A DNA stretch of 15,338 nucleotides from CAZCSK01 sp964501265 (GCA_964501265.1 CAZCSK010000047.1:1-15338), one strand, 5' to 3'; positions 7,601 to 15,033 are shown, numbered from the stretch's first letter. Notes: generated by a model not told the origin, from the letters alone. Program-made: numbers and translations.

Positions 7601-9493
7601 ATGCACTTCGCCGTTACCATCGGCGAAGATAATCTCCAGTTTGTTATCGGAGTCGAGGTCGACCGTCGCAACAGACAGAGATTCGAGTGAACCATCGAAC
7701 ACTTTGGGGAACCCTGGCTGATCCTGAGCGTCGGGATGGCGGACCCAAACGGCCATCCGATCCTCACCCTTGTTGGCATTTGCGCTTCCGTCGGTCACGC
7801 GCAGCCGCAAGGTATACAGCCCGTTGGCCAAAGCTGCCGTGGGCCAGGGGATCGTGAAGTTGCTCAAACGGTTGGCCGACGAGACCGCAGCGTCCGATAC
7901 CGTCGATGTGACACTGGCGAGAGTCGTCCATGACGTTGGCTCCACCCCCCTTGCGAACTCCAGGGTGTAAGCGTACGAGGTTGCCCATCTCGCATTCGCA
8001 TAAAATCGGACCGGGACCACACCATCGACCAGCGTGTACCAGTCGGGCGAGTTAATGTCGGCCTCCGGCGGCATAGTCGCAGCCGCGACCAAATCGACAG
8101 CCTTCTTCGCGTTGATGCGCCCATAACCGGTCCACTTGTCCCATTCCGCTGAGACCGGATATGTGGTTCCGCTCTGCGCGGTTACGTCGTCGGCGGTCTG
8201 GTTGATGATCTGACGGACTTCCTGCGTTGAGATGTCTTGAAGCGCGAGTCCGGCAACTGGCAGGGCCCCAGTTTCGATCAGGTCTCTCGCTCTCGAGAAG
8301 ACCAGGGCACCGACTCCTGCCCCGTGCGGCGTAGATGACGATGTCCCACTGGCCGACCAGGTGTACGCGGCGTGGTTTGGAACTAAACCTGCCAACCCTT
8401 GGCCGGCCCCAGGAACCAGCGTGGGGGCCACAACATCGAGGTGGGCCCCGTAGTTTGAAAAACTCGCCTTCTGCAAGAACGTTGTTAAGGGTCCTCCTCT
8501 CGGGTCTGAAGTGGAAGGATCGTCGGGGCTGTTGTGAGTCACGGCCCCGACAGTAATGACGTCGTCGAAAATACTTTGGAAGTTCTGGTGAGTGGAAAAT
8601 TCGTTAGCGGAAGCGTTGAAGGCGAGCACGTTCTTACTTGTTGCGTAATCTAAGGCGCTTCGCGACAAACGGGAAGCGGTCGTGCACCCGAGCGACATGT
8701 TGATCACCTTGGCGCCGTTGTCGATGGCGTAGATCGCTCCTTTGGCCACGCCTTCCGAGTTACAGACAAAAGTGTCGTCGATACGCACGTTCATCATCGG
8801 ACACCGGGGGCACACGCCCGCAACCCCGAGGAGGTTGTTGGTCTCCGGAGCGAGGATGCCGGCCCGGCCCGTCCCATGCCCAAAAAAGCGATGGTCGAAT
8901 TCGTCCCCGTCGTTGTCGTCGCTGTCCCATCCCGATAGGTCATCGACATACCCGTTGCCGTCGTTATCGAGACCATCATTGAAGACACGAAAGTCTCCCC
9001 TGTCTACCGCGGCAGAATCGTTGAAATCGGTGACTCGCGGATCGCCGATGTAATCCTTGACGCTGAATACCCCGTCGGCGTTGCAATCGTGAGGATCCGA
9101 CCCCAAAACACAATCCGGCCCCGTCGGGACGGGCAGCTCCCCTTGGTTTAGCCAGATTTTGTTGCGCAAGTCCTCGTGGTCGTAATCGACCCCAGAGTCC
9201 AGAATCGCGGCTACAACATCGGCTCGGCCGAGGGTTACCTTCCAGGCTTCCTTCGCCGAAATTCCGCTTCCTGGGTAGAGGTTCCACTGTCCGGTGGGGG
9301 CGCCTGGACAGGGGGCGACGGTGCAGGCTTCCTGAAACCTTGGGTCGTTAGGGGCATCGGTGGGAAAGGCTGCAAAGGCTACAGTGGCGGAGGCGATCAC
9401 CCCAAGAAAACTTAAGAGAAAAATCTGGAACCTTCGCGAAGTTTGGGAGCGTTGGGGCGAATTAGGAATGGTGAATCCTTTCGAGAGACTCAA
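4682..9493 (-). CDS. Secreted subtilisin-like (S8) serine protease with FG-GAP/VCBS propeller and three C-terminal repeats
   Basis: This protein has 1603 residues. Residues 1-41 form a signal peptide: a long basic n-region with RR at 20-21, a hydrophobic core (FLLSFLGVIASATVAFA) and likely cleavage after AFA41. The S8 domain covers about 70-470, with Asp99 (AAILDSGVDYDHEDL), His206 (GHGTGRAG), oxyanion Asn297 (FNASANE) and Ser385 (SGTSSSTPH; the usual Met after the catalytic Ser is Ser). Asp-rich, probably calcium-binding insertions (136-200) lie between Asp99 and His206. An Ig-like stretch (475-590) follows, then about eight FG-GAP/VCBS repeats with D-x-D-x-D-G motifs (605-1090), an Fn3-like segment (1125-1225), and three ~115-residue repeats (1236-1603). 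There is no LPxTG or C-terminal membrane anchor. It is probably an extracellular or surface protease whose repeats bind ligands or the envelope. The start is TTG 9493, with AAGGAG 13 bases upstream (long spacing); no ATG exists before the signal peptide. Confidence 0.93.
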   Translation of the reverse strand: MSLSKGFTIPNSPQRSQTSRRFQIFLLSFLGVIASATVAFAAFPTDAPNDPRFQEACTVAPCPGAPTGQWNLYPGSGISAKEAWKVTLGRADVVAAILDSGVDYDHEDLRNKIWLNQGELPVPTGPDCVLGSDPHDCNADGVFSVKDYIGDPRVTDFNDSAAVDRGDFRVFNDGLDNDGNGYVDDLSGWDSDDNDGDEFDHRFFGHGTGRAGILAPETNNLLGVAGVCPRCPMMNVRIDDTFVCNSEGVAKGAIYAIDNGAKVINMSLGCTTASRLSRSALDYATSKNVLAFNASANEFSTHQNFQSIFDDVITVGAVTHNSPDDPSTSDPRGGPLTTFLQKASFSNYGAHLDVVAPTLVPGAGQGLAGLVPNHAAYTWSASGTSSSTPHGAGVGALVFSRARDLIETGALPVAGLALQDISTQEVRQIINQTADDVTAQSGTTYPVSAEWDKWTGYGRINAKKAVDLVAAATMPPEADINSPDWYTLVDGVVPVRFYANARWATSYAYTLEFARGVEPTSWTTLASVTSTVSDAAVSSANRLSNFTIPWPTAALANGLYTLRLRVTDGSANANKGEDRMAVWVRHPDAQDQPGFPKVFDGSLESLSVATVDLDSDNKLEIIFADGNGEVHAIKSDGSELAGFPVHADVPLSLPLATSDAFDLNPANGEVALSYAPIIGGPAVGDIDRDGVQEIVVAATNGKVYCWNADASVCSGFPVATDPGFSRDPYPPHSQIENSHPEGIGATPALGDLDGDGKLEIVVGSIDQKLYAWNSEGDRFGNFPKQIFDAGSAPSGVSQFAPRAILSSAAIANVDGVGFNDIVVGTNETYSTPAPPGTGGSGRAYLIRSDGTIAPNWPVKPTSLSPSAVPLVAEGVTTSPVLADIDGDGKLESALTAFIGDATIYRFDGSTFSTMSGSFGATGPGSLDLDETTPEGGLPNAADQPSHFYVANGAFGDIDGDGSLEYMAGSVGNRLVAANAQPGTFTPFDHLLSVWNASNGSPKPAFPRVIEDWQFLNSPSVADLNGDGMTEVIDSSGGFFVHAFNRLGQEPAGWPKNTGQWQTSGPSIGDIDGDGDVEVVQTTRLGSLFVWSAPESVACQKDEWRKFRHDEWNTGNYHADTRRPAKIDMPVLSDAGDVVSLRWTAVGDDGKCDKSTSYELRTSSAPITEGNFENAAPVPTASPKAAGSPESLTFYLTPGTQSLALRAVDEAGNRGPLVVIAVDETQIFAKKYVPLVRPVRILDTRDGTGGALGPLGPDAARDIQVGGVGGVPENATAVVMNVTAVDPSESSHFTVYPTGLERPTASNLNFGPGQTIANLVVVELGSAGKVSVYNSAGEAHVIFDVAGWVSDGTTDIPGGGYTPVAPARILDSRLGTGGPIGPGEEFSVAILGEGGFPATGVSGVVLNVTAVDATAPGYFTVYPNGQTRPLASNINFVGGQTVPNLVFVRLGAQNKVNVFNSGGNTHVIFDVAGWLSDGSTSEGGSFEALSPFRILDTRYGTGGFTQAVGPGESISVPILGKGGIPTVGVSAVVMNVTAVDPTQAGYLTLYPTEPKPFVSNLNFVAGQTVPNLVVVKVGPGGRVELYNSSGNTDVIFDVAGWFTG
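4685..5788 (-). repeat. Three tandem ~115-residue 'RILDTR..GTGG' protein repeats
   Basis: Within the protease, residues 1236-1350, 1364-1478 and 1489-1603 (nt 5788-5444, 5404-5060, 5029-4685) share the same order of motifs: RILD(T/S)R.GTGG, then V(V/L)NVTAVD, then (F/L)T(V/L)YP, then SN(L/I)NF..GQT..NLV, then V..(Y/F)NS.G..(H/D)VIFDVAGW. Linkers are short and Gly/Ser/Thr-rich. The units are clearly homologous at protein level but diverged in DNA, so the duplications are old. I recall such repeats at the C-termini of other actinobacterial exported proteins. Their function is not established to my knowledge; surface attachment or sugar binding is a guess. Confidence 0.88.
6224..7681 (-). repeat. 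About eight FG-GAP/VCBS beta-propeller repeats in the protease
   Basis: Repeats begin near residues 606, 680, 746, 806, 877, 950, 1017 and 1065. Most carry a calcium-binding-type loop of the form (A/G)D(I/L)(D/N)GDG followed by hydrophobic strands, e.g. GDLDGDGKLEIVVGS and GDIDGDGSLEYMAGS. The first (DLDSDNKLEI) and fourth (NVDGVGFNDI) are degenerate. Seven to eight blades suggest one closed beta-propeller, a fold commonly used for extracellular ligand or matrix binding. Confidence 0.85.
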
Positions 9494-9580
9494 GACGTTT
9501 GTCCGTCTCCTTAAGGATACTGCCCAAAACCAGAGCTGCGCTAAACGAAAAACTCCTTCTGACGGCGTTTATGGGCCAAG

Positions 9581-10621
9581 ATGTTCTTCATGAACACCGT
9601 CCCCGCACTCGAGGCCATGCAACTGTGGCTCATGGAACTCGGCAATGAGGGCCGCTCGCCGCGCACGGTTGACGCCTACGAGGCCGAAATCACGGCAACG
9701 CTTTCCTCGGTGGCCACCAATTTGTCCAAAATGCCCGACTCGCTCGTCTTGAGTGAATTAACTCGTGATCTGCTCGTGGGGGCGATCGCGGAGTTTCGGG
9801 TCCGGCCAGATCCGCGTTACACGCGGCATCCCGACCGGGCCGCCGGTGAGCGCTCCCCTGCCCGAGTGGCAAGACGGGTAGCTGCAATCAAGGTCTTCTT
9901 CAAATGGTGCTACGCGACGGGCCGGATCGCCGCCGACCCGGCCGCCCTGCTGCGCGCGCCTTCCAAGACAAAGCGTCTTCCGAAGGCCCTCGAAGCCGAT
10001 GCCGCCCGGAGCATCATCGATCACGCAGGTGACTCGCGCTGGCCGGAGCGGGACATATTGGTAATGGTTCTTGCCCTGACAACCGGATTACGACTTGAAG
10101 AAATGGCGACCTTGAAAGTCACCGACATCGTCGGTAAACCGCCTCACTCTCTCAACGTGATAGGTAAAGGAAACAAGGAACGACGGCTTCCTCTTCCGCC
10201 GGTTACACAAGAGGCGCTGACCGTTTACTTGAAATCTCGTTCCGCGCGCCTTGTGAAGATGGGACTGGAAGCGCGCACGCTCTTCGTCTCCACTCGTCCG
10301 CGCGTCACGGGCGCGAACTCCCATGGCGAAAAGATCCTCAGCGTAGAAGCCACAAAGTCTGGAATCGCCTACATCGCCGACAGGTTGCTCAGACTTGCGG
10401 GGGCGCGTCGGCGCGGAAGTCGCGTGCACGTTCTAAGACACACATTCGCCACCCTGGGACTTCGACCCGATCCCGTCACCGGCCTTCCGGCTTATACCCT
10501 CCGACAGTTGCAGGCTGCGCTTGGCCATGCGAACCTTTCCACAATTCAGGTTTATACGGAGGTGTCCGACGCGGAACTGGTCAAGGCGGCCGCTTCTCAC
10601 CCCTTGGCGCAGGTCGATTAA
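9581..10621 (+). CDS. Tyrosine recombinase, XerC/XerD-like integrase
   Basis: This protein has 346 residues. The N-terminal SAM-like core-binding region covers about 8-125 (LWLMELGNEGRSPRTVDAYE...). The catalytic domain has the full set of active-site residues: Arg171 (TGLRLEEM), Lys196 (VIGKGNKERRLPL), His283 and Arg286 (HVLRHTFAT), His316 (LGHANLSTIQ) and nucleophile Tyr325 (VYTEV). It cuts and rejoins DNA through a 3'-phosphotyrosine intermediate. It is longer than Xer proteins of about 300 residues because of a basic insertion near 73-99 (RPDPRYTRHPDRAAGERSPARVARR region) and a short insertion after HxxR (GLRPDPVTGLPAY). Starts at ATG 9581 and ATG 9590 are both possible; neither has a strong ribosome-binding site. 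No phage genes, second recombinase or attachment repeats were seen around it, so a resident Xer-type resolvase is as likely as a mobile-element integrase. The gene is divergent from the protease; its TAA overlaps the convergent gene's stop. Confidence 0.92.
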   Translation: MFFMNTVPALEAMQLWLMELGNEGRSPRTVDAYEAEITATLSSVATNLSKMPDSLVLSELTRDLLVGAIAEFRVRPDPRYTRHPDRAAGERSPARVARRVAAIKVFFKWCYATGRIAADPAALLRAPSKTKRLPKALEADAARSIIDHAGDSRWPERDILVMVLALTTGLRLEEMATLKVTDIVGKPPHSLNVIGKGNKERRLPLPPVTQEALTVYLKSRSARLVKMGLEARTLFVSTRPRVTGANSHGEKILSVEATKSGIAYIADRLLRLAGARRRGSRVHVLRHTFATLGLRPDPVTGLPAYTLRQLQAALGHANLSTIQVYTEVSDAELVKAAASHPLAQVD

Positions 10622-11085
10622 GGTCCGATCAGCAACGCGCCTTCTGCTTCGGTTGTTCCTTCACGAAGTTCCAACTCAACGGTGTCGGCTCCGGTCTTGC
10701 CGGCCGGAATGTTTCCGATCTCAACCGGGAAAGTCAACTTGGTCTCCCCTGCAAGTGCCAGCTGTACCGTCCCTCGCCAAAGTGACGAGGTGTTGTTGGT
10801 GATCGAAACCGTCATGACTATCTTGCGGCCCTCGCCCCGCGCTCGAAGATCCAGCGAAAGACCCTCGCATCCACTGGCCTCCGCTCCTCTCTTCAGTCTT
10901 TGCGACGAAGTCACTTCGGGCGGGCCGTCTTTGTGGACGGTCATCGTAAAAGGGGTTTCAGCAGCCGCGCGGCAGGTGAGCACATGAGTGAGGCCCCGCA
11001 GGCCCGAAACTCCGACGGGGATCAAGAACGCTCCTAGGAGACCCAAAAGGGCCAATCTCGATCGCAGAGCCGATGGCATCACCAA
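10618..11085 (-). CDS. Exported or membrane-anchored protein of unknown function
   Basis: This protein has 155 residues. A basic start (MPSALRSR) precedes one hydrophobic segment (LALLGLLGAFLIPVGVSG, about residues 11-28), then LRGLTHVLTCRAAAETPF; it is a signal peptide or an N-terminal anchor. The rest (about 45-155) looks like an all-beta extracytoplasmic domain, with VSITNNTSSLWRGTVQLALAGETKLTFPVEIGNIPAGKTGADTVELELREG arranged like an Ig-like or DUF-type beta-sandwich. Two Cys (LTCRA and SGCEG) could pair. I do not recognise the family. Starts TTG 11085, GTG 11082 and ATG 11079 are consecutive codons; TTG has GAGG nine bases upstream, which favours it slightly. The stop shares a TTAA with the recombinase stop. 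Confidence 0.7.
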   Translation of the reverse strand: MVMPSALRSRLALLGLLGAFLIPVGVSGLRGLTHVLTCRAAAETPFTMTVHKDGPPEVTSSQRLKRGAEASGCEGLSLDLRARGEGRKIVMTVSITNNTSSLWRGTVQLALAGETKLTFPVEIGNIPAGKTGADTVELELREGTTEAEGALLIGP

Positions 11086-11105
11086 ATCTTATTGCCTCGC
11101 GCGGT

Positions 11106-11134
11106 TTTAATTGGGTAGATTCGGATCATGACAA
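11106..11134 (-). promoter_or_regulatory. Candidate promoter for the exported unknown protein
   Basis: On the minus strand, TTGTCA (11134-11129) and ATTAAA (11111-11106) are separated by 17 bases. The -35 is one base from consensus; the -10 is poor. Transcription would begin near 11099, just before the GAGG ribosome-binding site. The gap 11086-11192 holds nothing else I can identify, and no clear intrinsic terminator follows gcvPB. Confidence 0.3.
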
Positions 11135-11192
11135 TAGGGTGGCCGGTCAGATTGGGCGTCCCCGAGCCGCGAGGGCAGTGGGTAATGCTCTG

Positions 11193-12644
11193 CTACCCTC
11201 CAGACCCCCGGCGCCACACCAGTTCCAACTGACGGGCCGCGCGCGCTTCATCGAGTCGTCCGACCGGCGTCGTCACCGGTGACCGATGCAGCAGGTCCGG
11301 ATCGCTTCGCGCCTCGCCAGCGATTTGCAGCAATGCGTCCGCCATTGCGTCGAGCGTCTGCTTTGACTCCGTTTCGGTCGGCTCGGCCATCAGGGCCTCC
11401 GCCACTACAAGTGGAAAGTAGACCGTCGGAGGGTGAAAACCCAAATCGATCATGCGCTTCGCAATGTCGAGCCCGCGCACTCCGTCCTTCTTGAACTTAG
11501 TCGCGGTAGCGACGAATTCGTGCATGCAGAGGCCAGGGTGCGCCATCGGATACTCGGCCTCGATTCTCTTCCTCAAGTAGTTCGCGTTTAGAACCGCCCG
11601 CTCCGAGACGGTGTGCAGGCCCTCGGCCCCCAGTGCACGGATGTAGACATAGGCGCGCACAACCATGGCGAAGTTACCGTGGAAACCGTGGACGCGGCCG
11701 ATGGAATCTTCTCTGTCGTTGTCCCATCGATAGAGCCCCGTCGACTCATCAAAGGCCACGACGGGCGACGGAAGGAACCTCTCCAACCTTTTGCTGACTG
11801 CGACCGGACCCGACCCCGGCCCTCCCCCGCCGTGAGGCGTCGTGAACGTCTTGTGAAGATTCATGTGAACGACGTCGAACCCCATATCACCGGGGCGCAC
11901 TACACCCATGATTGCATTCAAGTTTGCCCCGTCGTAATAAAGCAGACCTCCCGACGAATGAACAGCCGCGGCAATTTTTTCGATGTCGCGTTCAAAGAGG
12001 CCGAGCGTGTTCGGGTTCGTGAGCATCAATCCGGCCACGGATGAATCGAGCGATGATTCAAGTGCCGCCAAGTCGACGAGCCCGCGATCGTCTGATGGGA
12101 TCTGCCTCACTTTGTAACCGGCCAGACGGACGGTCGCCGGATTCGTTCCATGAGCCGAATCGGGAATCAACACAGTTGTTCGCTCGTCGTTGTTTGCGCG
12201 ATGAAACGCGCGAATCAAAAGCAGTCCCGTCAACTCCCCCGCCGCCCCGGCCGCGGGCTGGAACGTTACTCGTGACATCCCTGTGATTTCAGCGAGGGCC
12301 ACCTCCATCTCGTGCAGTAGCTTCAAGGCCCCCTGCGTGTGCTCAGGAGCCTGCCACGGATGAAGACTTCGAAAACCCGGCAGTGCCGCACTCTGTTCGT
12401 GGATTTTAGGGTTGTATTTCATGGTGCAAGACCCGAGCGGATACGGGCCGACGTCTATTGCCCAATTTTTCCGAGATAGGTTCGTGTAGTGGCGAACCAG
12501 ATCCAGCTCCGAAACTTCCGGGAGCTTGGGGAGCTTGGAGCGCCGCGAATGAGTCGGGACGCGGTCGTCACCCACGTCGCCGGCCGCCGGAAGAGTCGAT
12601 GCTCGCCTGCCCGGTACGGAAACGTCAAAAATCGAACCGCTCAC
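11193..12644 (-). CDS. gcvPB: Glycine dehydrogenase (decarboxylating), subunit 2 (P protein, C-terminal half)
   Basis: This protein has 483 residues from GTG 12644. It is the PLP-binding half of a split glycine decarboxylase: with GcvPA it decarboxylates glycine and transfers the aminomethyl group to lipoyl-GcvH. Diagnostic motifs include GSCTMKYNPK, QPAAGAAGELTGLL, DSAHGTNPATV, YYDGANLNAIMG and the PLP-lysine motif NLHKTFTTPHGGGGPG (Lys265). The reading frame continues upstream to 12725, but GTG 12644 is clearly the start: GGAGGT lies six bases before it, and its GTGA overlaps the gcvPA stop. The length matches the family (about 480-490). It is the last gene of the cluster. The extreme C-terminus (after PVGRLDEARAARQLELVWRRG) is ordinary for the family. 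Confidence 0.97.
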   Translation of the reverse strand: MSGSIFDVSVPGRRASTLPAAGDVGDDRVPTHSRRSKLPKLPEVSELDLVRHYTNLSRKNWAIDVGPYPLGSCTMKYNPKIHEQSAALPGFRSLHPWQAPEHTQGALKLLHEMEVALAEITGMSRVTFQPAAGAAGELTGLLLIRAFHRANNDERTTVLIPDSAHGTNPATVRLAGYKVRQIPSDDRGLVDLAALESSLDSSVAGLMLTNPNTLGLFERDIEKIAAAVHSSGGLLYYDGANLNAIMGVVRPGDMGFDVVHMNLHKTFTTPHGGGGPGSGPVAVSKRLERFLPSPVVAFDESTGLYRWDNDREDSIGRVHGFHGNFAMVVRAYVYIRALGAEGLHTVSERAVLNANYLRKRIEAEYPMAHPGLCMHEFVATATKFKKDGVRGLDIAKRMIDLGFHPPTVYFPLVVAEALMAEPTETESKQTLDAMADALLQIAGEARSDPDLLHRSPVTTPVGRLDEARAARQLELVWRRGSGG

Positions 12645-13957
12645 GCGACCACCTCCGCAAGATCCTTGGCCAGTTTTTCGATCTGTTCCAAAGTGCGACG
12701 TTCCGTGACCGCTATCAAAAGACAATCAGGCAATTCAGCGAGTGGCGGCCCTGCCAACCACCCTTTCTTAGCAAGCAACGATGCCACCGCGGCGGCGTCA
12801 CCGGGAACCTTCAGCACAAACTCCTTGAAGAACGGTGCGTCGAACTTTAGGGAACAGCCCGGGACTCCCGACAGCAGGTCCGCCGCGTGCGCTGCCCGAG
12901 ACAGACAGGTATCCCCAAGTTCCTTGATTCCCTGGGGGCCGAGCCACGACAGATAGACCGTGGCCACGATCGCCATCAAAGTCTGGTTCGTACACACGTT
13001 GGAGTTGGCTTTTTCTCTGCGGATGTGTTGCTCGCGCGCCTGCAGCGTCAATACGTAGCCGGGCTTTCCGTTCACATCGACCGTGGCCCCACAAATCCGG
13101 CCGGGCACACGGCGAACGTGATCAATTTTGGTCGCGAATATTCCGAGATAAGGGCCGCCGAAATTAAGATCATTTCCAAGAGACTGCCCTTCGCCGGTAA
13201 CGACATCTGCCCCTAGAGCGCCGGGCGCTTCCAGGATCCCCGCCGACAATGGGTCGTAATGGCACACCAGCAGTGCTCCCGCACTGTGAGCCGCTTCCGC
13301 TGCCGCTCCGACATCTTCGATACAACCAAAGAAATTGGGCTGGGAGACTATGAGACACGCCGCGTCTTGCAGGTCCTCAAGTTCGGTCGTTCCGGCCGAG
13401 GCTGGGGCTGTAACGAATTCGTAACCGAGACCCGCGCCAAATGTCTCCAGCACTGAGCGGTAATTGGGATTGAGAGCGGCGGTGACGACGATCTTCCTCC
13501 GACCAGTGGCCGATGCTGCCAGGTTCACGGCCTCGACCAGGGCGCTTGCTCCGTCGTAGAGACTGGCGTTTGCCACGTCCATGCCCGTTAGCTCACACAT
13601 CATGGTTTGGTATTCGAAGAGCGCACCGAGAACACCTTGAGACAGCTCGGGCTGATAGGGGGTGTAGGAAGTGACGAACTCGCTCCGATAGGCGAGGGCT
13701 CGGACGGCAGCCGGGATGTAGTGATCGTAGGCTCCGCCGCCCGCGAACGAGATCAACTGATCCGTGGCTTTGTTAGTGGCCGCAACTGAAGATATCAGGT
13801 CGAAAACTTCGGACTCGGAAAGCGGCGGCGCGATGGCAAGCTTGCGCCCGAGTCGCAACTTCGCAGGCACAGGCTCAAATAGGTCACTGATGCTCGAGAC
13901 ACCGATGGTCTCGAGCATTTGCGATACGTCTTCGTCAGTGTGTGGTGTGTAGTCCAT
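12641..13957 (-). CDS. gcvPA: Glycine dehydrogenase (decarboxylating), subunit 1 (P protein, N-terminal half)
   Basis: This protein has 438 residues, the usual size for the split form. It forms the alpha/beta partner of GcvPB in glycine decarboxylase of the glycine cleavage system. Recognisable motifs include FAGGGAYDHYIPAAVRAL, TSYTPYQPELSQGVLGALFE, ELTGMDVANASLYDGASA, and REQHIRREKANSNVCTNQ. It lacks the PLP lysine, as expected for this half. The start ATG 13957 lies two bases beyond the gcvT TAA; no strong Shine-Dalgarno is present, which suggests translational coupling to gcvT. The stop overlaps gcvPB by four bases. Confidence 0.97.
   Translation of the reverse strand: MDYTPHTDEDVSQMLETIGVSSISDLFEPVPAKLRLGRKLAIAPPLSESEVFDLISSVAATNKATDQLISFAGGGAYDHYIPAAVRALAYRSEFVTSYTPYQPELSQGVLGALFEYQTMMCELTGMDVANASLYDGASALVEAVNLAASATGRRKIVVTAALNPNYRSVLETFGAGLGYEFVTAPASAGTTELEDLQDAACLIVSQPNFFGCIEDVGAAAEAAHSAGALLVCHYDPLSAGILEAPGALGADVVTGEGQSLGNDLNFGGPYLGIFATKIDHVRRVPGRICGATVDVNGKPGYVLTLQAREQHIRREKANSNVCTNQTLMAIVATVYLSWLGPQGIKELGDTCLSRAAHAADLLSGVPGCSLKFDAPFFKEFVLKVPGDAAAVASLLAKKGWLAGPPLAELPDCLLIAVTERRTLEQIEKLAKDLAEVVA
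12651..12656 (-). promoter_or_regulatory. Strong ribosome-binding site that sets the gcvPB start
   Basis: GGAGGT on the minus strand, inside the last codons of gcvPA, with six bases to GTG 12644. It decides between this start and longer in-frame options, and with the four-base GTGA overlap indicates translational coupling of the two P-protein halves. Confidence 0.85.
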
Positions 13958-13959
13958 AT

Positions 13960-15024
13960 TTACCGAGGTATGAAGGGCGGCTGAGTGACTTCGACGTCCA
14001 GCATCTTGCCTCGAACGTCGACGACAAGCATCGTACCCGGAGCGGCGAACTCTGGTGGAACGTATCCCATGCCTATGCCCTTGCCGAGCACTGGGGAAAA
14101 GTTTCCGCTGGTCAGCTCCCCTACCCGCTCCCCCGCCGCAAGGATCGGCTGGTCGGCCCGAGGAATTTCGCGTCCGGCCCCAACAACGCCGACGAGTCGC
14201 CTCGACACACCTTCATCGCGGACTTTATCTAGAGCGTCCCGGGCGAAGAATTGCTTGCTCCAGTCGATTACCCAATCGAGGCCCGCCTCGATTGGGTTGG
14301 TCTCCTCGGAAATCTCGTGACCGTGAAGCGGGTACCCCATCTCGAGCCTTAAGGTGTCGCGGGCGCCGAGCCCCGCTGGCGAGCCGCCGGCGTCGAGGAG
14401 TGCAAGCCACAAATCTACGGCTTTGTCCCATGCGACCAAAAACTCGAACGTGACCTCGCCCGTGTACCCCGTACGCGCGACCATCGACGGGATTCCTCGG
14501 AAGGTACCTTTCGTCAAACGGTGCAGCTTTAGCGACGTTACATCGGGCATCTCCGATGTAAGCATGCTTCGAGCCTTGGGGCCGGACAAAGCGATGATTG
14601 CCCATTCCATGCGCGAGTCCGCGACTCGCACGCCGGGGCCTACTGCAGAGGCAAGGATTTCCAACACGGCGACAGTGTTGCCCGCGTTCGGCACAAGTAT
14701 GAAACCCTCAGGACGCCGGTAGACAAAGATGTCGTCGACTATCCCGCCCCTTTCATTCAAAACGAGGTTGTAGGCGGCGCGCCATTCACCCAAAGACGCT
14801 ACCTTGCCCGGCAACATCCGATCCAAGAACTCGGTAGCGCCGGGCCCATCAACCGTGATTTTCCCGAGATGCGAAACGTCGAAAAGACCTGCCTCGCTGC
14901 GAACACATCGATGCTCTGCCAGAACCCCACCGTACTGAAGAGGCATTTCCCAGCCGCCGAAGGGGGTGATCTTTGCCCCAAGCCGCACATGCTCCGAGTG
15001 CAGCGGAGACCTATAGGTAGTCAC
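13960..15024 (-). CDS. gcvT: Glycine cleavage system T protein (aminomethyltransferase)
   Basis: This protein has 354 residues from GTG 15024. It transfers the methylene group from aminomethyl-lipoyl-GcvH to tetrahydrofolate, releasing ammonia. Family features: MTTYRSPLHSEHVRLGAK at the N-terminus, FGGWEMPLQYGG, GLFDVSHLGK, GGIVDDIFVYR with the functional Asp pair (97-98), ARTGYTGEVTFEF, LGARDTLRLEMGYPLHGHE, and the C-terminal barrel GKGIGMGYVP. The alternative YgfZ or dimethylglycine-dehydrogenase-like assignments are less likely given the adjacent gcvPA and gcvPB. The GTG start is nine bases downstream of the preceding gene's TAG, with AGG about ten bases upstream, so it is probably co-transcribed with that gene. 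No glycine riboswitch fits in the nine-base gap; any such element would be upstream of the window edge. Confidence 0.96.
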   Translation of the reverse strand: MTTYRSPLHSEHVRLGAKITPFGGWEMPLQYGGVLAEHRCVRSEAGLFDVSHLGKITVDGPGATEFLDRMLPGKVASLGEWRAAYNLVLNERGGIVDDIFVYRRPEGFILVPNAGNTVAVLEILASAVGPGVRVADSRMEWAIIALSGPKARSMLTSEMPDVTSLKLHRLTKGTFRGIPSMVARTGYTGEVTFEFLVAWDKAVDLWLALLDAGGSPAGLGARDTLRLEMGYPLHGHEISEETNPIEAGLDWVIDWSKQFFARDALDKVRDEGVSRRLVGVVGAGREIPRADQPILAAGERVGELTSGNFSPVLGKGIGMGYVPPEFAAPGTMLVVDVRGKMLDVEVTQPPFIPR

Positions 15025-15033
15025 TTAGTGAGC

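Noticed and set aside
6224..7681. Short DNA repeats resembling CCGTCGATATCG occurring several times, suggestive of an array
   Set aside because: They are the codons for the GDIDGDG motif of the FG-GAP repeats; spacing follows the protein repeats and the sequence between is coding, so this is not a CRISPR or DNA-level array.
9494..9580. dif or att site beside the tyrosine recombinase
   Set aside because: No convincing pair of 11-bp arms with a 6-bp spacer and no direct repeats with the gene's other side could be seen by eye.
11086..11192. Possible tRNA, riboswitch or terminator downstream of gcvPB
   Set aside because: I found only short imperfect stems (for example GGGTA...TACCC near 11180-11198) with no T-run, no T-loop consensus and no riboswitch-like core.
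12645..12725. N-terminal extension of gcvPB to codon 12725
   Set aside because: The extension overlaps gcvPA coding sequence, is Gly/Ser/His-rich without family similarity, and a strong ribosome-binding site marks GTG 12644.
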